Shown: positions 26,688 to 36,361, numbered from the stretch's first letter. The stretch is 64,000 nt of DNA from a bacterium D16-51 (GCA_003612285.1 RAYE01000021.1:1-64000); one strand, 5' to 3'. Notes: a model not told the origin generated them from the sequence alone. Translations and numbers: made by a program.

Positions 26688-27945
26688 GGTAATTGTAATC
26701 GGGGGCGGCGCCGCCGGGATGATGGCGTCGGTCGGCGCTTCCAGGGCAGGAAATCAGGTTGTATTGTTAGAGAAAAATGAGAAACTTGGGAAGAAACTGT
26801 ATATTACCGGGAAGGGCCGCTGTAATCTTACCAATAACAGCGACGTGGAAAGCCTTTTAAAAAATGTAATGCAGAACCCAAGGTTTTTATACAGCGCATT
26901 TTATACATGGGACAGCGCGGCGGTTATGGATTTTTTTGAATCAGAGGGGCTTTCTTTAAAGACAGAGCGTGGAAACCGTGTATTTCCCTGCTCTGACAAG
27001 GCTTCAGATGTAATCCGCACGTTGCAGAAGGCGCTGGAAACAGCTGGCGTGGAGATCTGCCTGAATACGGCGGCAGATAAAATTTATTGTGAAAATGATA
27101 GATGCAGAGGGGTAATATTAAAGGGCGGGCAGGTAATGCCTGCAGATGCCGTAATTGTTGCAACGGGAGGCATTTCCTATCCGTCAACGGGTTCTACCGG
27201 GGATGGATACCGTTTTGCAAAAGAGGCAGGCCATCAGGTGGTGCAGACTGTTCCCTCCCTTGTGCCTTTCTGCGTAAAAGAAGACTATATAAAAGAATTA
27301 CAGGGGCTTTCGCTTCGGAATGTGGTTTTGCGCCTGTCCCAGGGAAAGAAGAAGCTGTTTGAGGAAATGGGGGAACTTTTGTTTACCCATTTTGGGATAA
27401 GCGGCCCGCTGGTTCTTTCGGCAAGCAGTGCAGCCAGCGGAAAGTATTTGCAGGCGAAAGACCAGCCGATATCTGGCACAAATTCCCCTGCCTTACAGGC
27501 ATCTATTGACTTAAAGCCTGCGTTGTCAGCGCAGCAGCTGGATGAACGGGTTTTGCGGGACTTCCAGGAATTTAGCAACAGTTACTTTAAAAACAGCCTG
27601 CAAAAGCTGTTTCCGGCAAAACTTATTCCTGTCATTGTCAGGCTTTCTAAGATTGCGCCGGAAAAAAAGGTCAATGAAATTACGAAAAAAGAGCGGCAGG
27701 AGCTTGTGAATTTAACAAAAGCCTTCCCATTTACTATAGATGGGCTGCGTAGCTATAATGAGGCTGTGGTGACGCGCGGCGGGGTGGCTGTGAAGGAAAT
27801 TAACCCCGCCACGATGGAGTCGAAAAAGAGGGAAGGGCTTTATTTTGCAGGGGAGGTTTTAGATGTAGACGCCAGAACAGGAGGATATAACCTGCAGATT
27901 GCCTGGTCAACCGGTTATCTGGCAGGAATTTCTGCTGCGTCATAA
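26680..27945 (+). CDS. HI0933/YhiN-family NAD(P)/FAD-dependent oxidoreductase
   Basis: The protein has 421 residues from GTG at 26680, overlapping the amidohydrolase gene. The FAD-binding dinucleotide fold IGGGAAGMMASVGASRAG is followed by GKKLYITGKGRCNLTNN, ATGGISYPSTGSTGDGY and the C-terminal GGVAVKEINPATMESK and DVDARTGGYNLQ. These are diagnostic of COG2081 flavoproteins. The physiological substrate is unknown for most members. The bile-acid enzyme BaiN belongs to this family, but that activity cannot be inferred here because no bai genes are present. It sits in a core operon before cmk. Confidence 0.9.
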   Translation: MSKVIVIGGGAAGMMASVGASRAGNQVVLLEKNEKLGKKLYITGKGRCNLTNNSDVESLLKNVMQNPRFLYSAFYTWDSAAVMDFFESEGLSLKTERGNRVFPCSDKASDVIRTLQKALETAGVEICLNTAADKIYCENDRCRGVILKGGQVMPADAVIVATGGISYPSTGSTGDGYRFAKEAGHQVVQTVPSLVPFCVKEDYIKELQGLSLRNVVLRLSQGKKKLFEEMGELLFTHFGISGPLVLSASSAASGKYLQAKDQPISGTNSPALQASIDLKPALSAQQLDERVLRDFQEFSNSYFKNSLQKLFPAKLIPVIVRLSKIAPEKKVNEITKKERQELVNLTKAFPFTIDGLRSYNEAVVTRGGVAVKEINPATMESKKREGLYFAGEVLDVDARTGGYNLQIAWSTGYLAGISAAS

Positions 27946-27959
27946 AAAGGAGGGAACAT

Positions 27960-28619
27960 ATGCATAGTATTGCAATCGACGGGCCTGCGGGGGCAGGGAA
28001 GAGCACTATCGCCAAAAGAGTGGCAGAGGAACTTGGTTTTATTTATGTGGATACCGGGGCGATGTACCGCTCTATGGCGCTTTATTTCCTGCGCCATAGT
28101 ATTTCGGCGCAGGATGAGGAAAAAATTTCAGAAGCCTGTGCTGATATTGAGGTTTCTATAGAATATGAAAATGGGGAACAGCAGGTGATTTTAAATGGAG
28201 AGAATGTCAATGCGTTTATCCGTACAGAGGAAGTCAGCATGATGACGTCAGATACTTCAAAATACCCAAAGGTCAGGGAAAAGCTTTTAAGCCTGCAGCG
28301 GGATTTGGCAAAGAAGAAAAACGTCATTATGGATGGAAGGGATATTGGCACCTGTGTCCTGCCAGACGCTGATTTGAAAGTTTTTCTGACAGCCAGTACA
28401 GCAGAACGTGCCAGAAGGCGTTTTAAAGAGCTGCAGGAAAAAGGGGCAGAATGTGATTTGGACACCATTGAAAAAGATATTATTGCAAGGGATGAACAGG
28501 ATATGAACCGTGAAATCTCCCCGCTCCGCCCGGCAGAGGATGCTTCTTTTGTTGACGCGTCTTATATGACAATTGAAGAGGTGGCAGATACTGTAGTTTC
28601 CCTGTACCAAAAGGCATGA
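27960..28619 (+). CDS. cmk: Cytidylate kinase
   Basis: The protein has 219 residues: P-loop IDGPAGAGKSTIAKR, the CMP-binding DTGAMYRSMA, VIMDGRDIGTCVLPDAD and the lid region TASTAERARRRF. It phosphorylates CMP and dCMP. The ATG at 27960 follows AAAGGAGG. cmk followed by ispH and rpsA is a strongly conserved order in Firmicutes. Confidence 0.96.
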   Translation: MHSIAIDGPAGAGKSTIAKRVAEELGFIYVDTGAMYRSMALYFLRHSISAQDEEKISEACADIEVSIEYENGEQQVILNGENVNAFIRTEEVSMMTSDTSKYPKVREKLLSLQRDLAKKKNVIMDGRDIGTCVLPDADLKVFLTASTAERARRRFKELQEKGAECDLDTIEKDIIARDEQDMNREISPLRPAEDASFVDASYMTIEEVADTVVSLYQKA

Positions 28620-28647
28620 ATGGTTTACAGATGATTGGGGGATTTGT

Positions 28648-29493
28648 ATGGAAGTGACAGTGGCAAAGAGCGCGGGGTTCTGCTTTGGGGTGAAACGGGC
28701 AGTTGACATGGTGTATGAAGAAGCGGCAAAGGAGCGGAAGGTGTATACGCTTGGCCCGATTATCCACAATGAGCAGGTGGTAGAGGAATTTGCAGAAAAA
28801 GGCGTGCAGGTGCTGGAATCTGTGGAAGATTTAGAAGATGGTGAGGACGCTGTCGTCATTATCCGCTCGCATGGGATTACAAAAAAAGTGTTCCAGCAGT
28901 TAGAAGGGAAAAAAGTCAGGATTGTAGACGCTACCTGCCCTTTTGTGAAAAAAATCCACAAGATTGTACAGGAAAAGAAAGAACAGGGGTATCAGATTGT
29001 TATTGCAGGGAGCGCGAAACACCCGGAAGTGGTGGGAATCTGCGGCTGGTGCGGAAACCAGTGCCAGGTGGTGGAAACGCTGGAAGAAGCCGAAAAATGC
29101 GTGCTGGAAACAGGGGAAAAAGTGTGCGTTGTGGCGCAGACGACATTTAATTACAAGAAATTCAAAGATATTGTTGCTATTTTATCCAAAAAGAGTTATG
29201 ATATACTTGTTATGAATACAATTTGCAACGCTACCGAAGAGCGTCAGACAGAAGCGGGTACCATTGCAAGGAAATCCGACGCGATGATAGTGATAGGTGG
29301 AAAACATAGTTCAAACACCCGTAAGTTATACGAGATTTGCAAAAATGAGTGCTTGAACACACATTTTATACAGACACTTGATGACCTGGATTTGAAACTT
29401 TTTCAGTCCTTTCGTAGCGTGGGTATTACTGCCGGGGCTTCAACCCCAAATAAAATTATTAAGGAGGTTCAATCATATGTCAGACATGAATAA
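28648..29493 (+). CDS. ispH: 4-hydroxy-3-methylbut-2-enyl diphosphate reductase
   Basis: The protein has 281 residues. The three cluster-ligating cysteines are visible in SAGFCFGVKRAV, VDATCPFVKK and MNTICNATEERQ. HMBPP-binding residues occur in PIIHNEQV, IRSHG and GGKHSSNTRKL. This is the last enzyme of the MEP pathway, making IPP and DMAPP. In many Clostridia IspH is fused to an S1-domain protein. Here the two are separate frames overlapping by 17 bp, with the S1 ribosome site AAGGAGG inside the ispH 3' end. Confidence 0.95.
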   Translation: MEVTVAKSAGFCFGVKRAVDMVYEEAAKERKVYTLGPIIHNEQVVEEFAEKGVQVLESVEDLEDGEDAVVIIRSHGITKKVFQQLEGKKVRIVDATCPFVKKIHKIVQEKKEQGYQIVIAGSAKHPEVVGICGWCGNQCQVVETLEEAEKCVLETGEKVCVVAQTTFNYKKFKDIVAILSKKSYDILVMNTICNATEERQTEAGTIARKSDAMIVIGGKHSSNTRKLYEICKNECLNTHFIQTLDDLDLKLFQSFRSVGITAGASTPNKIIKEVQSYVRHE

Positions 29494-30592
29494 TGAGTTT
29501 GAACAATTATTGGAAGAATCATTAGTAACAATCCACAATGGGGAGATTGTAGAAGGGACAGTTATCAGCGTTAAGGAAGATGAAATCGTTCTCAACATTG
29601 GCTATAAGGCTGATGGTGTTATCACCAGGAATGAATACAGCAACCAGCAGGTTGACCTTACTTCTGCTGTAAAAGAAGGCGATGTCATGAAAGCCAAAGT
29701 CTTAAAGGTAAACGATGGCGAAGGGCAGGTACTTCTTACTTATAAGCGCCTTGCACAGGAAAAGAGCAATGAGCGCATCCGTGAAGCTTTTGAAAATAAA
29801 GAAGTTTTAAAAGCTGCCGTTTCTACAGTTTTGTCCGGTGGGCTTAGTGTAGTCGTGGATGAGACGAAGGTATTTATCCCGGCAAGCCTTGTGTCAGATA
29901 CTTATGAGAAGGATTTGACAAAGTATGCAGGGCAGGAGATTGAGTTTGTCATCAGTGAGTTTAATCCGAAGAAAAGAAGGATTATTGGTGACAGGAAGCA
30001 GCTTTTGATTGCAGAGAAGAAGAAGCTGCAGGAAGCTTTATTTGAAAGAATCCATGTTGGAGATGTTGTGGAAGGTACTGTTAAGAATTTAACAGACTTT
30101 GGTGCATTTATAGATTTAGGCGGCGCAGACGGACTGCTCCATATTTCTGAGATGTCCTGGGGACGTGTTGAAAACCCGAAAAAGGTATTTAGCGTAGGGG
30201 ATGTGACAAAAGTCCTGATTAAGGATATTAAAGACGAAAAGATTGCGCTCAGCCTGAAATTTGAAGACCAGAACCCTTGGTTAAACGCAGACAGCAAGTA
30301 TGGTATTGGTACGGTTGTAAAAGGAAAGGTTGCCAGAATGGCAGATTTCGGCGCGTTTATTGAATTGGAACCTGGCGTGGATGCACTGCTCCATGTGTCC
30401 CAGATTTCCAGGGAACATGTTGATAAACCTTCTGATGTATTGAAGGTTGGGCAGGAAATAGAAGCAAAAGTTGTTGACTTTAAAAACGAAGACCACAAAA
30501 TCAGCCTGAGCATTAAGGCGTTATTAAATGAAGCTGAGGATGCAGCAGAGGCTGACGCTGCGGTAGAAGAGGAAACAGCTCAGGAAGAATAA
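29477..30592 (+). CDS. rpsA: S1 RNA-binding domain protein (ribosomal protein S1-like)
   Basis: The protein has 371 residues with four S1 OB-fold domains at about 16-85, 100-170, 190-258 and 274-345. The last two are the most canonical (TDFGAFIDLGGADGLLHISE and MADFGAFIELEPGVDALLH). The acidic, alanine-rich tail is low complexity. Low-GC Gram-positive S1-like proteins assist translation initiation on some mRNAs. The ATG at 29477 has AAGGAGG 9 nt upstream inside ispH, and the frame is +1 relative to ispH. A strong terminator follows at 30646. Confidence 0.93.
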   Translation: MSDMNNEFEQLLEESLVTIHNGEIVEGTVISVKEDEIVLNIGYKADGVITRNEYSNQQVDLTSAVKEGDVMKAKVLKVNDGEGQVLLTYKRLAQEKSNERIREAFENKEVLKAAVSTVLSGGLSVVVDETKVFIPASLVSDTYEKDLTKYAGQEIEFVISEFNPKKRRIIGDRKQLLIAEKKKLQEALFERIHVGDVVEGTVKNLTDFGAFIDLGGADGLLHISEMSWGRVENPKKVFSVGDVTKVLIKDIKDEKIALSLKFEDQNPWLNADSKYGIGTVVKGKVARMADFGAFIELEPGVDALLHVSQISREHVDKPSDVLKVGQEIEAKVVDFKNEDHKISLSIKALLNEAEDAAEADAAVEEETAQEE

Positions 30593-30645
30593 GCGGCATA
30601 TTAGTAGATATAGAAAATACATCTGCCAGCAAAGAGAATGTTTTT

Positions 30646-30678
30646 CGCCAATCTGTGTTTAGCAGATTGGCGTTTTTT
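30646..30678 (+). terminator. Intrinsic terminator after rpsA
   Basis: A perfect 10-bp stem, CGCCAATCTG (30646-30655) with CAGATTGGCG (30663-30672), has a 7-nt loop and six T's. Confidence 0.92.
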
Positions 30679-30749
30679 AAGTTTTAGGAAATTGCTGTGT
30701 GGAATAATATGTGGTAACTGGAAATATAAAGGAAAGGTGGAAATAAAAA

Positions 30750-31526
30750 ATGGGCGACTATGAAGCATTTAAGAAGAAAGTATTCCAATTGACTAAAATT
30801 GATTTAAGCTGTTACAAGGAACGTCAGATGAGGCGGAGGATTGATTCGCTGATCAATAAGGCCAAAATTAAAAATTATGACGAATATGTGGAAGCGCTTC
30901 GGACAAATAAGGAGCTGTTAGAAGAGTTTGTTGCATATCTTACAATTAACGTATCAGAATTTTATAGAAATCCAGAACAGTGGAGGCTTTTGGAGAATAA
31001 TGTTTTTCCGTACCTGTTTGAAAAATTTGGCAAGAATATAAAAATCTGGAGCGCAGCCTGTTCTACAGGGGATGAGCCATATACGCTCGCAATGGTTTTA
31101 GGGAAATTTGTCCCGTTGAAAAATATCCAGATTGTTGCAACAGATATTGATAAGCAGGTGCTGGAAAAGGCGCAGCTTGGGATTTATGATGATAAAAGCT
31201 TAAAAGGGCTTCCGGCGGATTTGAAAAATAAATATTTTACGAAACTGGATGATAAAAGGTTTCAGGTAAAGGATGAAGTGAAGCGCTGTGTGAAGTTCAG
31301 CCAGCATAATCTTTTGAAGGATCCTTATCCGGACAGATGTGATTTAATTGTATGCCGGAATGTTATGATCTATTTTACAGAAGAAGCAAAGCAGGACATT
31401 TATAAAAAATTTAATGCATCTTTAAAGAAAGAAGGGATTCTTTTTGTAGGGAGCACAGAACAGATTATTGCACCAGCAAATTATAATTTTTCTACACTGA
31501 AGTCATTCTTCTATAAAAAAGACTGA
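30750..31526 (+). CDS. cheR: CheR-type protein-glutamate O-methyltransferase
   Basis: The protein has 258 residues. The N-terminal helical CheR domain has KERQMRRRIDSLI. The catalytic domain has NVSEFYRNPEQW, the SAM loop IWSAACSTGDEPYTLAM, VATDIDKQVLEKA and DLIVCRNVMIYF. CheR methylates chemoreceptor glutamates using SAM. No receptor, CheA, CheW or CheB gene lies nearby. Its neighbours are a two-receiver protein and a hybrid kinase, so it may serve a non-chemotactic signalling pathway. This is inference. Confidence 0.9.
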   Translation: MGDYEAFKKKVFQLTKIDLSCYKERQMRRRIDSLINKAKIKNYDEYVEALRTNKELLEEFVAYLTINVSEFYRNPEQWRLLENNVFPYLFEKFGKNIKIWSAACSTGDEPYTLAMVLGKFVPLKNIQIVATDIDKQVLEKAQLGIYDDKSLKGLPADLKNKYFTKLDDKRFQVKDEVKRCVKFSQHNLLKDPYPDRCDLIVCRNVMIYFTEEAKQDIYKKFNASLKKEGILFVGSTEQIIAPANYNFSTLKSFFYKKD

Positions 31527-31551
31527 CTGCCAGTGAAGTTGGAGGGACAGG

Positions 31552-32391
31552 ATGAAATATAAAGTATTGCTGACAGGAAGTAATAAAACTTCGATGGATG
31601 ATTTTTTTATACATATGGATGAAAGTTTTGAAACATTGTCTTCTTCAGTACGTTATTGGGATATGGTAGGGCATATTAAGTATTTTATGCCGGATGTTTT
31701 TGTATACTGCCTGGACAGGGAATCAAAAGAAGTAATGAGCCGGATGGTTCAGGTGAAGAATGAACTGAGCCGTAAGGGCATCCCATTTGCAATCGTTGGA
31801 GATGTGCAGGACTGCAATGATTTCCTGAAAACGACAGCAGGAATTGCAGACATTGTTTTGCAGCGCCCGATGACAACGAAAGCCATTGAAAGCCAGATTG
31901 TAAATTTCCTGAAGAATTTAGACCGCATAGCAGAAGAGGCAAAGGAGCGCCAAAAGGAAGAAGAGAAGAAGCGCGAAGAAGCAAAAGCAGAATTAGAAGA
32001 GAAGCAGCAGGGTGCTTCTGTGGATTCAAGACGCAAGCATATCCTGGTTGTCGATGATGATGTCAGGATGCTTCGCGTAATTAAGGAGCATCTGCGGAAA
32101 TCATATGATGTGGCAACGGCAATTAATGGCAAGCTGGCCTTAAAGTTCCTGGAAAGTAAGCAAACGGACTTGATTTTACTGGACTATGTGATGCCGGAGG
32201 AGGATGGGCCGTCGGTGCTTCGGAAAATACATGATAATCCAGATACACAGAACCTTCCGGTAGTTTTCCTGACCGGTATGACAGACAGGAGCAAAATCCA
32301 GGAAGCTTTAAGTGAAAAACCGCAGGGATATCTGCTAAAACCGATTGACAGGGAAAAGTTAATTGATACCGTGGAGAAGATTATAGGTTAG
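31552..32391 (+). CDS. Two-receiver response regulator, first receiver degenerate, no output domain
   Basis: The protein has 279 residues. Residues 1-118 have receiver-like length and pattern but lack the acidic pair and phosphoacceptor (GSNKTS at the N-terminus, VYCLD where LLDxxMP is expected, RPMT where KP is expected). A charged coiled linker (about 122-158) leads to an intact receiver at about 163-279 with VVDDD, LLDYVMPEEDG, TGM and LLKPID. It has no DNA-binding or enzymatic domain, so it probably acts as a phosphotransfer or protein-binding regulator. It lies between cheR and a hybrid kinase with an HPt domain, a likely partner. Confidence 0.85.
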   Translation: MKYKVLLTGSNKTSMDDFFIHMDESFETLSSSVRYWDMVGHIKYFMPDVFVYCLDRESKEVMSRMVQVKNELSRKGIPFAIVGDVQDCNDFLKTTAGIADIVLQRPMTTKAIESQIVNFLKNLDRIAEEAKERQKEEEKKREEAKAELEEKQQGASVDSRRKHILVVDDDVRMLRVIKEHLRKSYDVATAINGKLALKFLESKQTDLILLDYVMPEEDGPSVLRKIHDNPDTQNLPVVFLTGMTDRSKIQEALSEKPQGYLLKPIDREKLIDTVEKIIG

Positions 32392-32426
32392 GATATGCAG
32401 AAGCAGTGCAGGAATGGGGAAGAGAT

Positions 32427-35114
32427 ATGGAGGAAAATTTATACATAACAGACCTGGTTGATTTTGAAATCCTGCAAAGAATGCAGGATGTGTTTTCCAA
32501 AATGACAGGGGTGGAAGCATTAACGACAGATAGGAACGGTTCGCCGGTTACGAAGGGAGGCTGTGAATTTTGCTCAAAGCTTATGATGGCGTCTGAGGAG
32601 GGGAGAAAGCTCTGCAGGGAGTGCCATCTGCGCGGGGCAGACAGGGCGATGCAGGAGGGGGCGCCGGTTGTCCATACCTGCCATGCAGGGCTTTTAACGA
32701 TTGCAGCGCCAATTATGGAAAATGATGAACAGATGGTTGGCTGTTTTATTGCAGGGCAGGTTTTGATGGAAAAGCCAGACGATGCAATGGCTGAAAAGGC
32801 AGCGGAGGAAATCGGGGCAGACTTTGAGGAATGTAAAGAACTGCTTGGAAAGGTCCGCATTGTCAGCAGGGAACAGGTGGATAAGGCGGTTGAATTTTTA
32901 AAAGCCATTTCAGAGGTTATGTCTGACATTGCTTACAGCAAGCTTCTTACCTACCAGGCGAGCCGTGACATTACCCGGGCAGCTAATATGAAGTCGGATT
33001 TCCTTGCCAATATGAGCCATGAAATCCGAACGCCGATGAATGCTGTAATTGGGATGGCTGAAATGGCGCTGCGTGAAGAACTGCCGCCGGCAGCAAGGGA
33101 CTATATTAATCAGATTAAAGCTTCGGGCAGGACGCTTCTAACGATTATTAATGACATTCTAGACTTTTCTAAGATTGATTCCGGGAAAATGGACATCAAT
33201 GTAGTAGAATATGAGCCAATGTCAATTATCAGCGATATTTCTAATATTATATTGACAAGGATTGGGGAGAAGAATGTTGAACTGATTCTTGACATTGCAC
33301 CAAATATCCCGAATGTCCTTCTTGGGGATAATATAAGGATTAAGCAGATTATCGTAAATATTACAAACAATGCGATTAAGTTTACGCAGGAGGGCCGTGT
33401 CCTTGTAAAAATGGACTATGAACGGATTTCAGAAGACAGGCTGGAACTGTTAGTCAGCGTAAAAGATACGGGGATTGGCATTAAAAAAGAGGACATTGGC
33501 AAGCTGTTCCGTTCGTTCCAGCAGGTGGACAGCAAAAGGAACCGAAATATTGAAGGAACCGGCCTGGGGCTGGCAATTTCCAAACGTTTATTAGAGCTGA
33601 TGGGCGGAGACATCCATGTGGAAAGTGAATATGGGAAGGGAAGTACATTTACTTTCCATATCCCACAGAAAATTATTGATGACCAGCCTAGTATCACGGT
33701 GAAGGAGCGGAATACTGCTGCTGTTGTAAATTTTAAAGGGAACCCTTATATCAGCCGGCAGCTGAAAAAGGACAGCCGGCGGTTAAAGGCCGCATATTAT
33801 TATCTGGATGCAGAAGAAGATTTGGAATCCCTTAAAACATTGGATAAAGATGTGTTCCTTTTTGTAGAGCAGGCGTGTTTTACGCCTGTTGTAGAAAAGT
33901 TTGTAAAAGAAAACCCGCAGCTTGTGGCAGTTCTTTTAGTGGGCTTTAATGTTATGGTGGAGTATCCGATTCCAAACCTGATGATTATGAAAAAGCCTAT
34001 TTATACCCTGAACCTGGCAATGATTCTGAACCATGAAGACGTCCATCTGACCCTGGAAAGCGAAGATGGCGTGATTGATTTCATTGCACCAGATGCAGAA
34101 GTTTTGATTGTAGATGATAATGCGATTAACCTTACCGTTGCAGAAGGGCTTTTAGAGCCGCTAAAGATGAAGATTGATACGGTTTTAAGCGGTAAGGAAG
34201 CAATTGCAAAGATTTCTGTCCATAAATATGACGTGATTTTAATGGATCATATGATGCCGGAATTAGATGGCGTGGAAACGACCCGTATTATACGGAGGTT
34301 CCATATGGAATATGAAGATGTCCCGATTATTGCGCTGACAGCCAATGCTGTAGAAGGGACGAAGGAAATGTTTTTGAAGGAAGGTATGAACGATTTTGTG
34401 GCAAAACCGATTGAGCTTAGGATTTTGGCGGCAAAGATGAAACAGTGGCTTCCTTCTGAAAAGATCAGAAAGATAAGCGGTGAAGACGGCAATGTGGCGC
34501 AAAAGAAGGAGGAAACAGAAGAAGGGATTCCGCCAATTGCCGATTTGGATATTGAATATTCCATGAAGCTTTTAGGAAGTGAAAAGCTGTTTTGGAATGT
34601 ACTTCGGGACTATTACCGTGTTATTGAGAAAAAAGCTGTTTTGCTGAAGGATTTGGAGGAGAAGGAAGACTGGGAAAATTATACAATTGAAGCACATGCG
34701 TTGAAAAGCGCATCAAAACAGATTGGGGCATTGGAATTATCGGATGTGGCAGCAGCTATGGAAAAGGCAGGAAATGATAAAGATGGGGATCTGATTCATC
34801 AACAGACAGATGCCATGTTAGAGAAATACCGTTCGTATCTTCCGGTTTTAGAAGAATTTTTCCAGGAAGAGGATGAAGCTGATAATGGACGGGAGACTAT
34901 TACAAGTGAAGAGAGGGAGCGTCTTTTTGTTGAGATGAGGGATGCTCTTGAAAACCTGGATATGGACCGGATGGAAGAGGTTGCAGAAGAGATGCGCCAG
35001 TATCAGTACCAGGACTGGGAAAAGGAACTTTTGCAGCAATTGTACGATGCTGTGGAAGAGATGGATGTGGATGCCTGCGAAGGGATTCTTGCAGAATGGG
35101 AGAGCCGTTTATAA
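32427..35114 (+). CDS. PocR-domain hybrid histidine kinase with receiver and HPt
   Basis: The protein has about 895 residues from the ATG at 32427 (GGGGA upstream). The N-terminal PocR-like sensor contains GGCEFCSK, LCRECH and HTCHAGL, cysteines typical of the family. The H-box FLANMSHEIRTPMNAV is near residue 196. The HATPase domain has NITNNAIKF, DTGIGI and GTGLGLAIS. A degenerate receiver-like stretch follows, then a full receiver (about 550-665) with IVDDNAIN, ILMDHMMPELDG and VAKPIE, and an HPt domain with AHALKSASKQIG (about 715-800). No membrane helix is present, so it senses a cytoplasmic signal. Its phosphorelay probably feeds the receiver protein at 31552. Confidence 0.9.
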   Translation: MEENLYITDLVDFEILQRMQDVFSKMTGVEALTTDRNGSPVTKGGCEFCSKLMMASEEGRKLCRECHLRGADRAMQEGAPVVHTCHAGLLTIAAPIMENDEQMVGCFIAGQVLMEKPDDAMAEKAAEEIGADFEECKELLGKVRIVSREQVDKAVEFLKAISEVMSDIAYSKLLTYQASRDITRAANMKSDFLANMSHEIRTPMNAVIGMAEMALREELPPAARDYINQIKASGRTLLTIINDILDFSKIDSGKMDINVVEYEPMSIISDISNIILTRIGEKNVELILDIAPNIPNVLLGDNIRIKQIIVNITNNAIKFTQEGRVLVKMDYERISEDRLELLVSVKDTGIGIKKEDIGKLFRSFQQVDSKRNRNIEGTGLGLAISKRLLELMGGDIHVESEYGKGSTFTFHIPQKIIDDQPSITVKERNTAAVVNFKGNPYISRQLKKDSRRLKAAYYYLDAEEDLESLKTLDKDVFLFVEQACFTPVVEKFVKENPQLVAVLLVGFNVMVEYPIPNLMIMKKPIYTLNLAMILNHEDVHLTLESEDGVIDFIAPDAEVLIVDDNAINLTVAEGLLEPLKMKIDTVLSGKEAIAKISVHKYDVILMDHMMPELDGVETTRIIRRFHMEYEDVPIIALTANAVEGTKEMFLKEGMNDFVAKPIELRILAAKMKQWLPSEKIRKISGEDGNVAQKKEETEEGIPPIADLDIEYSMKLLGSEKLFWNVLRDYYRVIEKKAVLLKDLEEKEDWENYTIEAHALKSASKQIGALELSDVAAAMEKAGNDKDGDLIHQQTDAMLEKYRSYLPVLEEFFQEEDEADNGRETITSEERERLFVEMRDALENLDMDRMEEVAEEMRQYQYQDWEKELLQQLYDAVEEMDVDACEGILAEWESRL

Positions 35115-35140
35115 AACTGCATATTAGCATATTAATAAAA

Positions 35141-35163
35141 AGGGCGCAGGCGGCGCCCTTTTT
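35141..35163 (+). terminator. Intrinsic terminator after the hybrid kinase
   Basis: GGGCGC (35141-35146) pairs with GCGCCC (35152-35157), followed by six T's. Confidence 0.85.
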
Positions 35164-35182
35164 TGTGTTTGAAAGGAAAATG

Positions 35183-35211
35183 TTGCACTCTGTAGAATTA
35201 TTTAGTACAAT
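35183..35211 (+). promoter_or_regulatory. Promoter of the plsX operon
   Basis: TTGCAC (35183-35188), a 17-bp spacer and TACAAT (35206-35211) lie between the terminator and plsX. No FapR-like palindrome was recognised. Confidence 0.6.
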
Positions 35212-35303
35212 ATATAACGGAAAATAAAGGAATCGTGTCAAAAAGCCAGAAACAGGGATAAGGCAGTATCTTGAAAATGCAAAACGGAAAGGAAGGCTTC
35301 AAA

Positions 35304-36314
35304 ATGAGCGAACGGATAAGGGTTGTTGTTGATGCAATGGGAGGGGATGACGCGCCGGAGGTAACAGTAAAAGGGGCGGTGGAATCATTAGGGGTTTCTG
35401 ATAAGATATCCATTATATTAACTGGAAGGACAGATGATATCCAGAGGGAGCTTGCCAAATACACATATGATTCTTCCAGGGTACAGATTGTGCATGCAGA
35501 TGATGTAATTGGGTTTGATGAACCTCCAGTCATGGCAATCCGCAAGAAGAAAAATTCTTCCATCGTAGTAGGGATGAACCTGGTGAAGCATAATGAAGCA
35601 GAGGCGTTTGTTTCCGCAGGGAGCACAGGGGCAATTCTTGTGGGCGGCCAATTTGTTGTTGGAAGGATTAAAGGGATTGAGCGTGCACCGCTTGCACCGC
35701 TGATACCAACGGCAAAAGGAGCTTCCCTGCTGATTGACTGTGGGGCAAATGTAGATGCGAGGGCTTCCCATCTGGTTCAGTTCGCAAAGATGGGCTCCAT
35801 TTATATGGAACATGCCAGAGGGATAAAAAATCCAAAAGTTGCCATTGTAAATATAGGCGCAGAGGAAGAAAAGGGGAATATGTTGGTGAAGGAAACATAT
35901 CCTTTATTAAAGGAATGTACGGACATTAATTTTACCGGGAGCATCGAAGCGCGTGACATTCCAAAAGGGGATGCAGATGTGATTGTCTGTGAGGCGTTTG
36001 TTGGAAATGTAATTTTAAAGCTGTATGAAGGGCTTGCTTTTACATTGCTGGACGAAGTCAAGAAAGGGCTGATGGCAACTTTGCGCAGTAAAATTGGTGC
36101 GCTTATGATTAAGCCCGCGCTGAAAAAGACGATGAAGGATTTTATGGGGGCAGACCAGGGCGGCGCCCCGCTGCTTGGGTTAAACGGCCTTGTAGTAAAG
36201 GCGCACGGCAGTTCTAAAAGCGATGACATCAAAAATGCAATCCTTCAATGCATCCAGTTTAATGAGGAAGGTATTAATGAGAAAATAAGGGAAAATATAG
36301 GGGACTGTAAATAA
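35304..36314 (+). CDS. plsX: Phosphate acyltransferase PlsX
   Basis: The protein has 336 residues. The start is the ATG at 35304 after GGAAGG, giving the canonical RVVVDAMGGDDAP. Other signatures are SAGSTGAILVGG, APLIPT, LLIDCGANVDA and FVGNVILKLYEG. PlsX converts acyl-ACP to acyl-phosphate for PlsY, starting phospholipid synthesis at the membrane face. It is followed by acpP and rnc, the usual Firmicute order. Confidence 0.96.
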   Translation: MSERIRVVVDAMGGDDAPEVTVKGAVESLGVSDKISIILTGRTDDIQRELAKYTYDSSRVQIVHADDVIGFDEPPVMAIRKKKNSSIVVGMNLVKHNEAEAFVSAGSTGAILVGGQFVVGRIKGIERAPLAPLIPTAKGASLLIDCGANVDARASHLVQFAKMGSIYMEHARGIKNPKVAIVNIGAEEEKGNMLVKETYPLLKECTDINFTGSIEARDIPKGDADVIVCEAFVGNVILKLYEGLAFTLLDEVKKGLMATLRSKIGALMIKPALKKTMKDFMGADQGGAPLLGLNGLVVKAHGSSKSDDIKNAILQCIQFNEEGINEKIRENIGDCK

Positions 36315-36361
36315 ATGAATTTACCTGCAGTCTCTCACTACAGAATAAAGGTGGTATCAGT

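Noticed and set aside
26680-27945. Bile-acid reductase BaiN
   Set aside because: Family membership alone does not show this activity, and no bile-acid genes are nearby.
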